From Patiria pectinifera (lineage: Eukaryota; Echinodermata; Asteroidea; Valvatida; Asterinidae), in NCBI GenBank assembly GCA_029964075.1, contig CM057149.1:9000465-9064464 (forward strand): 64,000 bases of DNA. The letters run 5' to 3'. The position numbers and the translations under genes were made by a program. Shown here piece after piece: positions 1 to 12,900 of this stretch. The notes under the pieces were generated by a model, which did no database searches, was not told the origin of the DNA, and saw only the letters and a program-made list of their open reading frames with translations. The first letter of the stretch is position 1. Each line of letters begins with the position of its first letter.

Positions 1-288
1 TCGCCTTATGAAATTATTCTTACCATTGCACTCATAAACATTTATTTATTTGTATTGTGTGTTGTTAGAATTAGTGTACGTACATGTATCTGTATTTGAT
101 GACATAATCGGTACTATGATAGTAAATGCGTCTCTCTGTGTGATGACGTAATTGGCTCACTGTTGGTGAATTTAGAGTGTGCAGCTGCAGTGCTAAATAT
201 ATTTTTTTTAAATTATGAAGATTAAAAGATTTAAGTACGGAAAAAATGTAGTAATATTCGCAAAGCTTCACAGGTGTAATGAAGCTTG

Positions 289-931
289 CAGGGTGACCGC
301 AAAAAATGCAACCCTGAAACATTTGCCTTTTAAAGACAAAAGAAAACGGTTGATTTCATGTTTTGAGTATCAGATAAAAGCTGAGACCTTTTTATTCCAA
401 ATACAAAAAAAAATCTGGAAAATAGCACTTTGGGTTGCTGAGAAAATGCCAATTATGCAAAAGTAGTAATTTTTCATCCTGTATACAAGTACTTCAAACA
501 GTGAAACATTTCACTGTAAGCGTATTGTCTAATTATCCTTCACCTGGCAATTTCTTTAGTATTTTGACATATTTCTGATGCAGAAAGGGTTTAAAATAGG
601 ACTAAAAAGGATGAGATACCTGTTCAGGTGGAAAATAAGCGATGTTTCCATCAAGTTTATTTGTACTTTTGTCATATTATGAACTATGCACACATAGGTA
701 CAGTGAAAATCACTTACTTGTGGTAATGTTTTGTGTACAGGATGAAAAATGACTACTTTTACATAATTGTCATTTTCTCAGCAACCCAAAGTGCTATTTT
801 CATGATTTTTTTTCAGTATTTGAAGAAAAAAAATTTCAGCTTTAATCTGATACCACAAACATAGAAATCCAACGATCCCTTTTTTTTTTCAAGGCAAATG
901 TTTTAGGGTTGCATTTTTTGGGGTCACCCTG
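289..931. mobile_element. Foldback MITE, CAGGGTGACC termini
   Basis: The left end begins CAGGGTGACC and the right end is its exact reverse complement. The arms (about 289-484 and 738-931) pair imperfectly over roughly 190 bp around a central unpaired region. There is no transposase reading frame, so this is a non-autonomous element. Its ends resemble those of the elements at 7687-8098 and 63834-64000. Confidence 0.75.
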
Positions 932-1550
932 TACAGCGTGTGTCAATAAAAGTAGCACTCTATCTATAAATATTAAAAATACTAGCACTCTCTTTTTGCA
1001 AAATGTATATAACCTGAAGGTATAGTACATGTAAATACTCTACACAATGGTCTTTATCCCATCTCATTTGGACACCCCAGTCCATCGATACAGCTAATTA
1101 AATGAAAGGATTTGAATTCCAAGTTGGGTCACTGTTCAAATTATCTGGTATCTAATGAAAGGCATTCACATTCTAAAAAGGTTTGTTTACAAACCTACGG
1201 GAAGAAAGGTGCGCATCAGGCAACATTTGCCCCACACGCTGAAAAAAACGGGCGTCCTCCATGCCAGATGATGCGCGTCTGTACGCGCAGTCGATCTTAT
1301 TATTTTATTTTATATCTCTGGAACTGCACCATATGTGGCGCAGAATGCAATGGCTCCCAGTGTTGGTTTAAAACCATTCAAGTGATGGATTTAAACCTAT
1401 CGAAAATGTTGAAACTGTCCAATAGATATTTATGAATCACTGTTAACCTGTAAAACATTCCCGCAAAAATTCCAACAACTTAGATCAGTCAGATTTCGTA
1501 ATTTGTTAATTAAAATAATATGATTATACCAATAGAATATTCCATCAGTA
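932..1550. other. Intergenic, nothing recognised
   Basis: AT-rich sequence with no convincing coding frame, RNA gene or repeat structure. The short open frames here have no recognisable domain. Confidence 0.4.
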
Positions 1551-1554
1551 AAAA

Positions 1555-2060
1555 CAAACAAAGTTGAGTAAGAATACCAGTCCAATGACTTCGGTCGCGG
1601 GTTGTTTCCCACTTGCAGAAAGTATACAACACAGCTTAACACTTTCTATTATCCACATAACCATCGTAGTTACGGAGGTTGTTAGTTTCAGTTTCTATGT
1701 AAGGAGTAGTTACGTCTTTGCGATTTGATTTATGTAAATGTTATAAAAAAATAAAACTTGTTAAACTAGTTATATTATGATAAATGTATGTGAAATTTTG
1801 CCATTTTGCTTGTATAATGCAATCTATACTATATCAGTTTGCTGTTTGCTATTTTGCTTGTATATTGCGGCACAAAACACAAGGTTCCAATGACCTATGA
1901 CGTTGAATAAACCGAGTGACAAGAACCAATCCATGACTGAGCTTTTGCGATTTATTCAAAGTTTCCTGTTTGCAAGAACGTGATTTTAGTGTTGTGTTAG
2001 CAGCGGTAAGCTTCAAAACAAGCATGCCTACCCTTCAATCTGCAAACTTGCAATAACAAA
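1555..2060. repeat. Dispersed repeat, copy 1
   Basis: Shares several blocks with 7405-8480, in the same order and orientation: the 'cgtagttacggag' block, the 'tttgctattttgcttgtatattgcggcac' neighbourhood and the 'cctatgacgttgaataaa' block. The second copy is interrupted by a MITE. No protein is encoded. The two copies flank the fibrinogen-domain gene. Confidence 0.7.
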
Positions 2061-2151
2061 TGTCGCTCCCAGTCGCCCCTACTGGACATTTTGTTAGTCC
2101 TATGGATGACCATGGTTAATGGGTTTAACAGAAATTGGGCGCCCTCTGTAA

Positions 2152-2513
2152 GGCCAAAAAAAAATAAAAATAAGTCGGTCTCTGGTCAGCGCGCGCGTCG
2201 ATTTTAATCATGCGCGTCGATCTTTTTTTCCCAAAATGTTCCGCGGTAGCTCCAACAGCGCCCTCTATTTCCGCACCTCCTCAATTTTTTTTTACCAAAG
2301 AGCACCAAGGAATGGGAAATTGCACCAAGGCAAATGATCGAAAGCACCAAGGCAAATTATGGAGGACACCATTATACATGAGGATACCAAAAAAGCAAAA
2401 TAGTACCCCACCTTGTCTGTACAATCCAAGCTTGAAGAAGAAAAAAAAGCCGCGTGGCCGCGTCAATTCCGGAACTTTGGTCTGACCAGAGACCGAATAT
2501 TCTTTTTTTGGCC
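2152..2513. mobile_element. MITE with ~35-bp terminal inverted repeats
   Basis: The left end 'ggccaaaaaaa...tcggtctctggtca' is mirrored by 'tgaccagagaccga...tttttttggcc' at the right end. The interior is GC-rich near the left end and carries no domain. Only about 360 bp, so non-autonomous. Confidence 0.7.
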
Positions 2514-4076
2514 TAACACCCAGTCTCCTCCCCAATCCCCCGTGATGAGAGCCCTGGCTACCCCGCTGATAGAGGGCCACACACAATGATCCATCCAGTC
2601 CATTCAGTCATGTGTGTCCGAATGACTTGCCTACGGCTTGACTTTACCCACTAGTCTATAGTAGCGGCTGCAACCACTTCCCTAGACTCGTGTGCACGTT
2701 CAAGCCGTAGGCCACGACTTATCATTAATCACTGACAAACCTTATTACATTCAGCCTACAGAGGGCAGCACACTCATTAACAAGGCGTGACAAGTTTTGG
2801 CCGCAATTGAGCAAGTTCTGCCGTGAACTATAGTCCACCACAGTTAGACTGACTTCGCTCGAACGCTAGATAGGTGGGCTACTTGAGTCGACAATAATTT
2901 GGAACTACATGTATTGCTTTATTTTGCAATGGAGTGTAGGCATCCTTTTTTTTCAAAATGGCGATGGGTTTCAGGACTACTTTTAGGGGTGATCCTCTTT
3001 GGACGAAAATTTCTAACAAAGTTATTAGTTAACCCCTACAAAATTTTAAAGAAAATGAAAAAATATGAAATAAGCTTAAAATTGATATGTGCCTCAACTT
3101 AAAGAATTTTAAGTATTGTTCATATTTTTTGAAGCGGGTGTAATTAGCAATGAAGTCTACGGCCGTATATTTTAACGGGACTGCAATCTTATAGTCTCAA
3201 CTAGTCTTTGCAAATGTTGCACATTTGTCCCTTTATAGTTATAAAGCATTTTTATTAACTATTGTCAAATAATTATGTGAACATTTATAGGAGTGATGGT
3301 TATTAGGTTTTAGCATTTTATAGTACGGCAATCGGATGTTTTACATGTTTGTTCCAATAATGTAATCTGTACGTCAGAAATAGGCACGGGTGATGGGATT
3401 TTCCGGGCACAACTCCAAATATTCGTGACTTTTCACGTATTTCAATTATAAATTCAGGCTGTCAGTTCAGTTCAGTTTAGCAATCAGCAGTCAGCCCGTG
3501 GCCTTCGGCACAAGGAGTAATAACCAGAGAATTTATTGTCCCTTGAAAACGACAATGCTTCGGTAGCATCGCGGGGAGTGTTAAATCAATATCACAAGAC
3601 ACTTTATGTTCGTCATGGGAACGACTGCTGAACTGAGGATGCCTTTCTTACTCGACGCGGCGCTGAAATTAAAATATATATAAATATGGTTTTTTTTTCA
3701 TTCAATTTTGAGAAAAGATCAAAAGAGCCGTGAAATTGGCATAGACGGAGCGGCAGCCGCTGTGGCCTGCTGTGGTACCTCTATTACAGCGTTGTGTATT
3801 GAATCACCACAATCAACCAAACTAATGGACTTCAATGCCTCATAACGTTCGTTTCTCCACATCTTGCAAGGTTAGAAGTTTACATACGCCTCTATTTCAA
3901 CATTCAGCAGGAAAACTGAATAATTTCAAGGAATGACGTATAACTTCGATAACCAATCAGTGAATTACACATCGTCTGCCTCTACCCGTTTCCTTTCCAT
4001 GCAATACCAAAATCCATCACCACTGATCATCGGTATCATTCTAAGTTGTCTACGTTGTGGTGTTAAGTAGTTTCAG
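2514..4076. other. Upstream region of the fibrinogen-domain gene
   Basis: No gene recognised. A TATA-like run lies near 3675-3690 (tatatataaata), about 390 bases before the start codon. It is a possible but unproven core promoter element. Confidence 0.3.
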
Positions 4077-5129
4077 ATGGAGAAAATGGCGAAACAGATC
4101 TTTGGTTTGGAGTTCTTTTACATTATATCCCTTGTATACCAGGGAGCTATTTTGTCTGTCTATGGAGTTGAAACTTCATCTTATACAGGGGAATATACGT
4201 TTTATGCCGCTGAAAATCGTGCCGTGAGAGATTCTGCATTTGCTTCAAAAACTGTACAATCTCGTGTCATCTGCGGACGGGAATGCAGCATGGATGAACG
4301 TTGCAAGTCGTTTAACTTTTACGACTGCAATAACATGTGCGAGTTGAACCTTGCCACAAGACGAGAGCATCCCGAGGACTTCAACGCAACTTTACGGAGT
4401 GTGTACTTTGATGCAGATGAGGACACACCTCTCTACTCTCTGACTGAAAGCTCCTTTGATCGCTTCAGAAGTTGCAAGATGTTTTTAGATGCCGGTTATT
4501 ATTCAAGCGGCATCTACACAATCTACCCAGAGCGACTTGATGGTTGCAGTCTTCGTGTCTACTGTGACATGGAAACTGACGGCGGGGGATGGATCGTCTT
4601 TCAGAGGCGACAAGATGGCAGTGTGTACTTCTACCGTAAGTGGGCCAAGTACCAATCTGGCTTTGGCGATCTGTCCGGTGAGTTCTGGTTGGGCAACGAC
4701 AACTTGGTGACTCTGACCTCTGATGATTCTCAAGGAACATGGGAGCTACGCGTTGATTTAGGGGACTGGGAGAACAACACGGCATGGGCAAAGTACTCAG
4801 ATTTCAAAATATCCCCGGGTGAGTACGATTTGACTTATGATCGGTACGTCAACGGCACTGCAGGCGACTCTCTTTTGGATCGTAGAGGAGATCTTTTGGA
4901 TCGTTTCTCAACAAAGGATCATGACAATGATGCACATGAGAACATGAGTTGTGCAAAATTCTTTAAAGGGGCTTGGTGGTTTGCAGCTTGTTTTACTGCT
5001 CATTTGAATGGTCCATATTACCCATATGCTGATGCAGGTGACAGCAAAGGCCTGATATGGGAGTCATGGAAAGGGTATTTATATTCTCTGCAAACATGCA
5101 GTATGAAAATGCGAGAATTGGGACCATGA
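4077..5129 (+). CDS. PAN/Apple and fibrinogen C-terminal domain protein (FREP/ficolin-like lectin)
   Basis: A single uninterrupted 350-residue frame. A hydrophobic N-terminus (residues about 8-30) looks like a signal peptide or anchor. Residues about 38-112 form a PAN/Apple-like module with Cys66, 70, 76, 84 and 88 and the motif CKSFNF. Residues about 131-347 are a complete fibrinogen C-terminal domain: Cys133, Cys157, Cys163, the GGGWIVFQRRQDGS core, the DHDND calcium-site motif at 281-285, the Cys292/Cys305 pair, and a GYLYS segment. Likely N-glycosylation sites are N103, N259 and N289. Proteins of this kind are usually secreted and bind carbohydrate or acetylated groups, often in innate immunity or haemostasis; the ligand cannot be read here. 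Lack of introns is notable, since such multi-domain genes commonly have several. No poly(A) tract follows closely, so a retrogene origin is not shown. Confidence 0.9.
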   Translation: MEKMAKQIFGLEFFYIISLVYQGAILSVYGVETSSYTGEYTFYAAENRAVRDSAFASKTVQSRVICGRECSMDERCKSFNFYDCNNMCELNLATRREHPEDFNATLRSVYFDADEDTPLYSLTESSFDRFRSCKMFLDAGYYSSGIYTIYPERLDGCSLRVYCDMETDGGGWIVFQRRQDGSVYFYRKWAKYQSGFGDLSGEFWLGNDNLVTLTSDDSQGTWELRVDLGDWENNTAWAKYSDFKISPGEYDLTYDRYVNGTAGDSLLDRRGDLLDRFSTKDHDNDAHENMSCAKFFKGAWWFAACFTAHLNGPYYPYADAGDSKGLIWESWKGYLYSLQTCSMKMRELGP

Positions 5130-5263
5130 ATAAGTTACATGTTGGCTGTTGCAAACAGAATTCGATGTTTTTACCCTTTGGTGGCGACCCCTCAGGGTCG
5201 GGGCAAGGCGCATAGGACTTTCCTTATAGCGGTCTAGCGACTAGGGATGAGTCTTTAAATCCC

Positions 5264-6243
5264 CTGGAAAAAAAGCGGAACCCAAGCCCCCAAAGTTATT
5301 TTTCATATTTAAAAAAAAAATGTGTAGCACCAAAAATAATAATATCTGGAAAGCCAATTTCATAAGCTACTTTTCGAAGAAAAAAATACTGAAATTGCTC
5401 AATCCGTTTAACCCTAAAGGGGCCGGGGGCGGAATCCGCCCCCCCCCCCTCAACATTTTCCGTGATAGCATCTAAAAAAAAAATTTCGCGACCCGAGTTG
5501 TTATGACTTTTTAGCCTCGAGCTTTGCGCATCTTTTGATACCAAAAACATAAAAATCGGACCACGGGTTGCCGCGTAGCGAAAAATTTTCCGGCGCTACG
5601 CGCCGTGAAAACTGAATGCCGTGAAAACGCCGTGAAAACGCCGTGAATGCCGTGAAAACGCCGTGAAAGCGGAATCCGCCCCCCCCCCCCCGGCTGAGAG
5701 ATGGTCAAAATAACCCGGCCCCTTTAGGGTTAAAGAATATCACCATTTAAACGCAACGACCCTTGAACCTGTTTCGTTAATAAAACAAAACAATTTATAG
5801 TGTATTCTTATTGTTTTGAACAACGAAGAAAATGACACAGAATACTTTTTTCAACACCTGTCAACAACTGTAGTACACAATGTCTTTATTAACAACCCTG
5901 GATAGGCAAACAATATGGTTTATAAAATCCACTTTTTGAAAGGACGGGCCTTCAAAAGGACTTTGTTGAATATTTTTAACTGGTATTTTTTACGCTGATG
6001 TTTGAAGGCAATTGTTACGACGATTCTTGGAATCACATTTTTGGACGCAAGAGGTTTTAGAGTCGTTGTGTTTAAATGGTGATATTCTTTAAACGGATTG
6101 AGCAATTTTGATATTTTGTTCATCTAAAAGTAGCTTACGAAATGAGCTTTCCAGTCAGTATTATTTTTGGTGCTACATATTTTTTTTAAATATGAAATAT
6201 AATTTTGGGGGTTTGGGGTCCGCTTTTTTTTTGGACTTACCGT
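5264..6243. mobile_element. Foldback element interrupted by a nested MITE
   Basis: The left arm (5264 to about 5760, minus the insert at 5412-5729) is the inverted copy of about 6058-6243. Matching blocks include the 'gtagcaccaaaaataata' segment, 'gctcaatccgtttaaag' and 'atatcaccatttaaac'. Removing the insert restores the left arm exactly across a single TTAA, which proves the insert is younger. Non-coding. Confidence 0.8.
5412..5729. mobile_element. piggyBac-type MITE flanked by TTAA target duplications
   Basis: A 318-bp element lies between TTAA at 5408-5411 and TTAA at 5730-5733. Its ends are CCCTAAAGGGGCCGGG and the inverted form CCCGGCCCCTTTAGGG, so the junctions read TTAACCC...GGGTTAA, the signature of piggyBac elements. 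The interior holds poly-C runs and short 'gccgtgaaaac' tandem repeats. No transposase, so it would have been mobilised in trans. Confidence 0.85.
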
Positions 6244-7400
6244 GTATGTGGGTATGTAGCCCAATGTTGGTCAACATACCAACTCCCGACACTCTTTGGG
6301 CAAAATTCTTCTCAAAGTTTGGTCATTTGTTGTTTTACCCGAATTAACCAACAATAATGTAAATTTGTACCTGCGTTCAGCGAATAACAATGCCAGCAGT
6401 GTTTGACACAACATTTTGCTCATAGTCCACTTAGCTGGAAGCATATTGCTTGAATGTGACTGTGGTGCAAGTTGTTGGGTGGCACCTATATGGGGTCTAT
6501 TCTTAATTTTACTTTCCTTCAAATTCTGAGCAGGGGAGGGCAGATGGAGGGGCAAAGGACGGGGCAAATAGTTTTTTTTTAATGGCAATAACATTTTATG
6601 AAACAATTCGTTAGCAGGAAAAAAATATTTCAACTTTGAATTATTTTTGTAATACCTTTGAGTTAACGTGAAAACTGGTTTACAGTGTGACGATGAACAA
6701 AATATGTTAAATAGTTAATTTTTCGTCGACATCATTATTATGTATCATGTTATGAAACAACATCTCCAATATACCCCTTTTATCGCACAGTCAACAGCAA
6801 CAGAGCATTCTTTGGACAGTTTAACTCATTATCAATATATGAAATCAACGGTGCTTGGTCATCCGTGACTCATGAGATATGGAAAGCTAATGATCTACCA
6901 TTTAAGATGAAGCCACTTTGACAGTTTTCAAGTGCATAACTGTTACACAATGACCGGTTCGTTTCAGATTACCTTATTTGATACACTCTGTACGTATTTT
7001 TGATACACTCAGTAATGTTTGCAGGCCGGGGAATCAGTGAAAAGAAAGATTGAGCATTTTGTTTCTATTTTACAAGAAACTACAATGTAATCTTTATTTA
7101 CGATGCAGTTTCTTCTGTTTTTATTTTTGTTTGAGTATTGGTTCCACTTAAGTAGGTTTTTTCAACTGTCTTATCCCTCATACGTTTTTGCCCTGTTTCT
7201 TTACTCTATCACTGTAAATATGTAAATTCAGTCATTGCAGAAAGAAACTGTTCAAAACGTGTTTTAAAAATGTAAAAAATTGAAAAAAATACCCAAAAAA
7301 TGTGTATTAGATGAGTCATAATTCATAGCATTTATTTATTCCCTTAATATTGTACAAATTTAATAATAATAGATCGATGAAATATAGTTAATACAAAAAA
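6244..7400. other. Intergenic, nothing recognised
   Basis: AT-rich DNA without a supported gene. Short open frames on either strand show no domain. Confidence 0.4.
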
Positions 7401-7404
7401 AATA

Positions 7405-8480
7405 TCAGTTCCAAAAATTTGGTCGCGGGGTTTTCCACCTGCCAAAAGAATTTAAGTTAAATGCTTTTCGACCAATCAACAAAGCCGCTTTCGTAGTTAC
7501 GGAGCTTTGTTCGTCAAACTGATACAAAGTGATTTCGTGGTTCTTCTAAAATGTGTGTAAATAAAAGATAATATGAACGACAGGCAAAAATTAATGTAAT
7601 AATAAAACAATTGCAATAGCCCAATTGTTGTCATTAGTTCATTTAAAACTGAACATGCCACTTAATTTCACATAATTAGTACTGTCTACAGGGTGAGTAA
7701 AAAAACAACGAAACTCAAATGTCAGGACCAAAATCTAGGATATGAGAACCTATTTCATAATTTTTCTTTTAGTACATGTATAAGAATCATTCTAATCACT
7801 CATGTAATTTTCAAGTTACGGAATTTTAAACACAACCACCGTTTGAAAGTTCTGTCCACGGATCACAAAAATCGTTTTGCTGAAAGAACGTACACCTTTT
7901 TTTTGTGATCCGTGGACAGAACTTTAAAACGGTGGTTATGTTTGAAATTCCGTAACTTGAAAAGTACATAAGTGATTGAATGATTCTTGCACTAAATGAA
8001 AGCTTATTAATTGGGCTTTTATATCCTAAATTTTGAAAGTGATACATGCAGAACTTCACCAAAACAATTTGGGTTTGTTTTTTTTTAATCGGCCTGTACT
8101 TCTGGATACTCATTTTGGAGAAAATGAAATAATTCAAATTCCATTTAGCTGAAATATGGAGTTAAACGTGTTTCCTTTGCTATTTTGCTTGTAAATTGCA
8201 GTTTTTCAAATTAATAATAACCTTATTAGACGTTGAATAACCTGAGTGACAAGAACCAAACCATTATTGATTCTTATCATTAAGATTATATTATTTGCTA
8301 TTTTGCTTGTATATTGCGGCACAAAAAGAAAAGGTTCCAATGACCTATGACGTTGAATAAACCGAGTGACAAGAACCAAAAAACGATTGAGTTTCCCGTA
8401 TTATTCAAAGTTTACGTGATTTTAGCGCTTGTTAGCGGCGACGGGAGCTATGCTTCAAAATAAGTGTCCCCACCATTCCA
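7405..8480. repeat. Dispersed repeat, copy 2 (interrupted)
   Basis: Second copy of the repeat at 1555-2060, same orientation, split by the MITE at 7687-8098. The 'ttgctattttgcttgta' block occurs twice within it (near 8178 and 8300). Non-coding. Confidence 0.65.
7687..8098. mobile_element. Foldback MITE, TACAGGG termini
   Basis: Nearly full-length inverted repeat: the arm ending near 7868 ('gtccacggatcacaaaa') is mirrored from 7903 ('ttttgtgatccgtggac'), with a spacer of about 30 bp. The left end is TACAGGGTGA and the right end is CCTGTA. The same element begins again at 63834. Confidence 0.75.
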
Positions 8481-8990
8481 CCTGCAACCTCCTCTATAGG
8501 AAGTGGCGGATTCAGGGGGAGGGGGGCCGGGTTTAAGGAGTGGCGCCCCCCCCCCCATGTGCCGACGAATACCACCCCTCACCTGAAATGACATAGCCTG
8601 GTATTAACACCTTCGCATATTATCGGCGGACCCAGTGGGACCTCTTATCTAGCCACCAGGAGTAAAAACATTTTGTTTATAAATTTATTTAATGCTAAAC
8701 ACCCTTTGTTTTCTTGTGGAGACAGGGGATATAAATAGAAAGAAGATAAATAAATGGGAAAGAGCGCCTCTAGTGTCAAAATAGGATTAGTTCCCCCCCC
8801 CCCCACCTCGCTTCCGAATCTGTGACATCCGGCCGACCACTTAACCCCCGAAAATTTGGGTGAATTCCCGCGGTTGTCTGTCAAACCCCCTAGAGAACCC
8901 CCTTCCGCCTCCCCTGATCCCCACCTTTTTCGACTTTGTCTAGATTAACCGTGGTACTGTCTACGGGCAGTCATTTCAACCTAAATTCAA
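8481..8990. other. Intergenic, homopolymer-rich, nothing recognised
   Basis: Contains several poly-C/poly-G runs but no coding or structural signal I can support. Confidence 0.3.
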
Positions 8991-9009
8991 ACATTTAATT
9001 AAGGAAAAC

Positions 9010-9480
9010 AGAGGACATCAAATCGATAGAGGGCAGTTCGCAATGTGTACAGTTCACTGAGAACCATCCATCCTTTTAGGGGAACAGTGGACATCCCAGC
9101 TATAGAGGGCAGTACACAATATGCACAGTTTACAAGGACCATCCATCCATTCAGGTGAACAGTAGACATTCAATCTATAGAGGACAGTTCGCAATGTGTA
9201 CAGCTGTTCACTGACAACCATCCATCCTTTCAGGGGAACAGTGGACATGCCAGCTATAGAGGGCAGTGCACAATGTGCACAGTTCACTGAGAACTATGTA
9301 AATTGGATGTAGAGGGCAGTACGTAATGTGCTGCAGTTCATTGAGAACCATCCATCCTTTCAGGTGAACAGTGGACATGCCAGCTATAGAGGGCAGTGCA
9401 CAATGTGCACAGTTCACTGAGAACTATGTATATTCAGGGAACAGTGGACATCCAATTTATAGAGGGCAGTACACAATGCC
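9010..9480. repeat. Minisatellite, ~75-80 bp degenerate unit
   Basis: Five to six diverged units carry 'aacagtggacat', 'tatagagggcagt' and 'cacaatgtgcacagttcactga'. Spacings between successive 'aacagt' anchors are 75, 79, about 130 (a degenerate double unit) and 73. Open frames through it are by-products of the repetition. It ends about 440 bp before the transporter start codon. Confidence 0.85.
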
Positions 9481-9922
9481 CGACGCTACGCCGGTTGCAC
9501 CCATAGGTTGCACCAATGGTTGCACCACGAGTTCGTGCTGGCGCCCTCTGTCGGCAGCCCGGCACCGACGTTATAGTACATTTTCAAACTCGAAAACGTT
9601 CGTACACGAGAACAAAGTACACGAGAACAAAGAAATGACTCCACAAGGATACAAATTGCAACATGTGTGTGTATGTACGATGCTGTGTCTTTGACTCTTA
9701 TTTGATAACGACTCCATCCTAGAGAGACGTACTTTACAGTATATTCAGTTCCACGGTCACATCATTTTATCTTTTTTGCAAAAAAAAACCAGCCGGCATA
9801 CATTAAAAACAGATATATCGAAGTATATCCAGGTGTACCCAGTTTCACGGTAATTCCTTTGCACTATCATCCTTGCTCTATGGTATAAACCGAGGTTGTT
9901 TTTACCAAGTAGTAAACACACA

Positions 9923-12900
9923 ATGACGGAACATCAGCCTTTGTTGGGAGCAGAGAGGGGTAACCGTTTTGTGGGATTGCTGGCCATCCTAGGCACATGG
10001 GTCAACTGGTTCATTTGGACGGGTGCGGTGAAAGGTCTAGCCACGCTGCTACCGACTCTACGGGACCAGATGGAAACATATACATGGGTCGTCGGCTGGA
10101 TGATTGTCATCATGGAAGTCACTCTGAATCTAGTTGGTAAGGAAAGATTTAGAATGCTTCTGAATTAGCTACGACTTTCAGGTATAGGCTTCACCTTTCA
10201 TGAAACGGCTGAAGCAGGCGCGGTTCTACGGTGGGGGTGGGGGGGCCTAGGGGGGCCTAAGGCCCCCCCCCCCAAATAAATTCCGTAAAAAAAAGTGCTG
10301 ATAATTACCCTCGCCTCCGGCTCGGGTAATTATCAGCACCCAGACTCTAAGCAGTCTTATACAGAGTGATTAAAACCTCTCGAGCACACATTTATTCCCT
10401 TATTGAAATGACTTGGTAAAATGATAACAACTTAAACACGGTTGATTCGAATAACTAGAACACACCCAAAACAGATCACAAAGCAATGCACATCATTTGT
10501 TCCTTTAGGCCCATTTGCAGCCCCTCTTGGAAGCCGCTTTGGTATCCGGATTTGTGTGATGGTCAGCGGCTTGATGATCGGCCTCGCTTTTATCATTTCT
10601 TCGTTTTCGTCAATTGTGGTTACGACAGTTGCGTTGGCATTGCTTGCAGGTGAGTAGACTTCAAACCGGGTCTGAAATTCGCCGGATTTTGTTCGCGCGC
10701 CGCGCGCCGCGCGCCGCACGCTGCGCGCCGACATGGACTGATAGTCTGATACCGCCATTGGCCATTGAAAAAACATACGTTAGTCATCTGGAATTCCCCC
10801 CCCCCCCCCCCCCCACATTTCCCTCGGAATTAGAGGACAAATAAAGAAAAACTCCGGAAGTGGCCGGCCGCACGAGATCATGAACTTTGCAATGCATATT
10901 CATAACCTTGCCCTTAAGAGTGCACTCATAAATGCATACATAAACAACACGCAAACCTGTCCCAAGAGCGGACACCACCATCTTTTTCTCAAAAAAAACC
11001 ACATTGGTTAAAGTGGTCAGAAATTGCCTCAGATCGCACTGCAGAACATTTAGAACCCAAAACAATTTGGGGGCTCTGCAGCGATATAAACCCCACGCCG
11101 TAACTTTTTTGTTTACACACTTTTTGGGGAACTTAAATATTTCCCCCCCCCCAAAAAAAAAAATTGTTCTGGATCCGCCCTTGAGCTGTCCGTCATTTTG
11201 AGATCTTATGGAGGAACACTTTGAGACGATATTGGTGGGAGCTGAAAGACTGATCGTCGTTTCTTGGCGCTGGCCAGGTGGATGAAGATTTGCTACAAGC
11301 AGGTACCCTAACTTTGGAAATCTCTGTTCTAGATGAGAAGATAATCTCGCTCAAGTCGGTAGGAAATTCGCTACATCAATTTCAGACGTCCAGGGGACGG
11401 TTTGTCACTCTGGCCGTACTGCAGAGCCTGTGATAGTGTACGGCCAGAAGCATTCAGGCTTTATCATGCAGTGAATCCTGCACGCGACCACGTGCTCGAA
11501 TGCACTTACCAATGTGGCCCATTGGGCCGCACCTGCATTTATGAAACCAGATTTCAGAGAATATTTCTTTTCCCCCTGGATGGGATGCTAGTCCATCGCA
11601 GGTTACTCCCCAGCTAATGCCGGCACCCGCGTTTACAAGCCTGTGTGGAGAGGGGCGATACTTGGATGAAGTGGCTTGCCCAAGGACACAACAAATGACC
11701 ACCACCTGAATTCGAACTAATTACCCTCTGATCATGAGTCACAAACCCTAACCACACTACCACACAAAAAGGAGTTTGGTCACTGCTTGCTATATTGGAA
11801 GTTAGTTGCTGCCTCGGCAAATAATATGGAAGACGTCATCTATATTTTGAAGCGCATTTCTGGTGCTGCACATAATTATGGCTACCAGAAAATACAAACG
11901 ACAAACTTCAATTTTGAGGTTGACGGAGCCTTTAAAGTCATTAGAGTTAATGTAACACATGTTTTTATCTAAAAATACACGTTTTATGGCTGTTTATCCT
12001 TTGCACACATAATTTGCTTATTTTCTAAAAACTAAAAGCATTTTGTGGGTTTTGTTTTTTGGTCTTTGCAGGGTATATAATAACAGGGCATTAAAGAATG
12101 ACAGGAAATGGTGAAGTAAGATTACAATCAGTTTTGGCCAAAAAAACCAAAAACGTTTTGGTGTTGTTTTTTTTTAGTTGGTTGGTTGGTTGGTTTATCT
12201 GTTAACAAGACAACTCAAAAAGTTATAGACAGATTTACATGATATGTTTTAACGGTGGTTATTTGTACCAGTTTAAATCGATTAGATTTTGGAAGTGATT
12301 TGGATCTCGGTCTGGATCCAGGATTTGTTTAAAGGATTCTTCAAAATTTTGAGACAGGGCCAGATTCCACAATTTTGATTTACTCCACATTAACCCCTTG
12401 ACGCCGGGATCATGCCTCACTTTACCGGCTTACATGCATGCCTGCACAACAGGCCTCATAACACGGCGTATTACGGCTTAAACAACAAGGACGGATTGGC
12501 GGAAAGCGGCCAACATTGCTATTTTTCGATAAATTCAGAATATGAGCAATCCTGTTGACATTAAACAAACAATAAAATATGGAAGTCCAGGGGATATGCG
12601 AGTATTTCTTTCGGGTTTACTGACAATATGGCGGATAATGGTACAGCTTTGGTACAAGTTTGCGCTCGCTTAATGCTTCCTAGTTATTTGTCATTACTAC
12701 AGCACAATACAAAACGTGATTACGTGAACAAAAACAGTGAACCTAATCACTATTGCCCACAGGCACTCAGTCCCAAGACAATATAAAACAATTTAAAAAA
12801 TACATTTATTAAAACGAACACTAAACATAATAATTATATAGGAACATTTAATACAACGACATGAAATATTTTACGTTCTGGGCGACAAACCTTCACAAAA

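Noticed and set aside
4465..4791. Minus-strand and alternative-frame open frames within the fibrinogen gene
   Set aside because: Shadows of the real coding frame; no domain.
9054..9417. Cys-rich repetitive peptides on the minus strand
   Set aside because: By-product of the 75-80-bp minisatellite.
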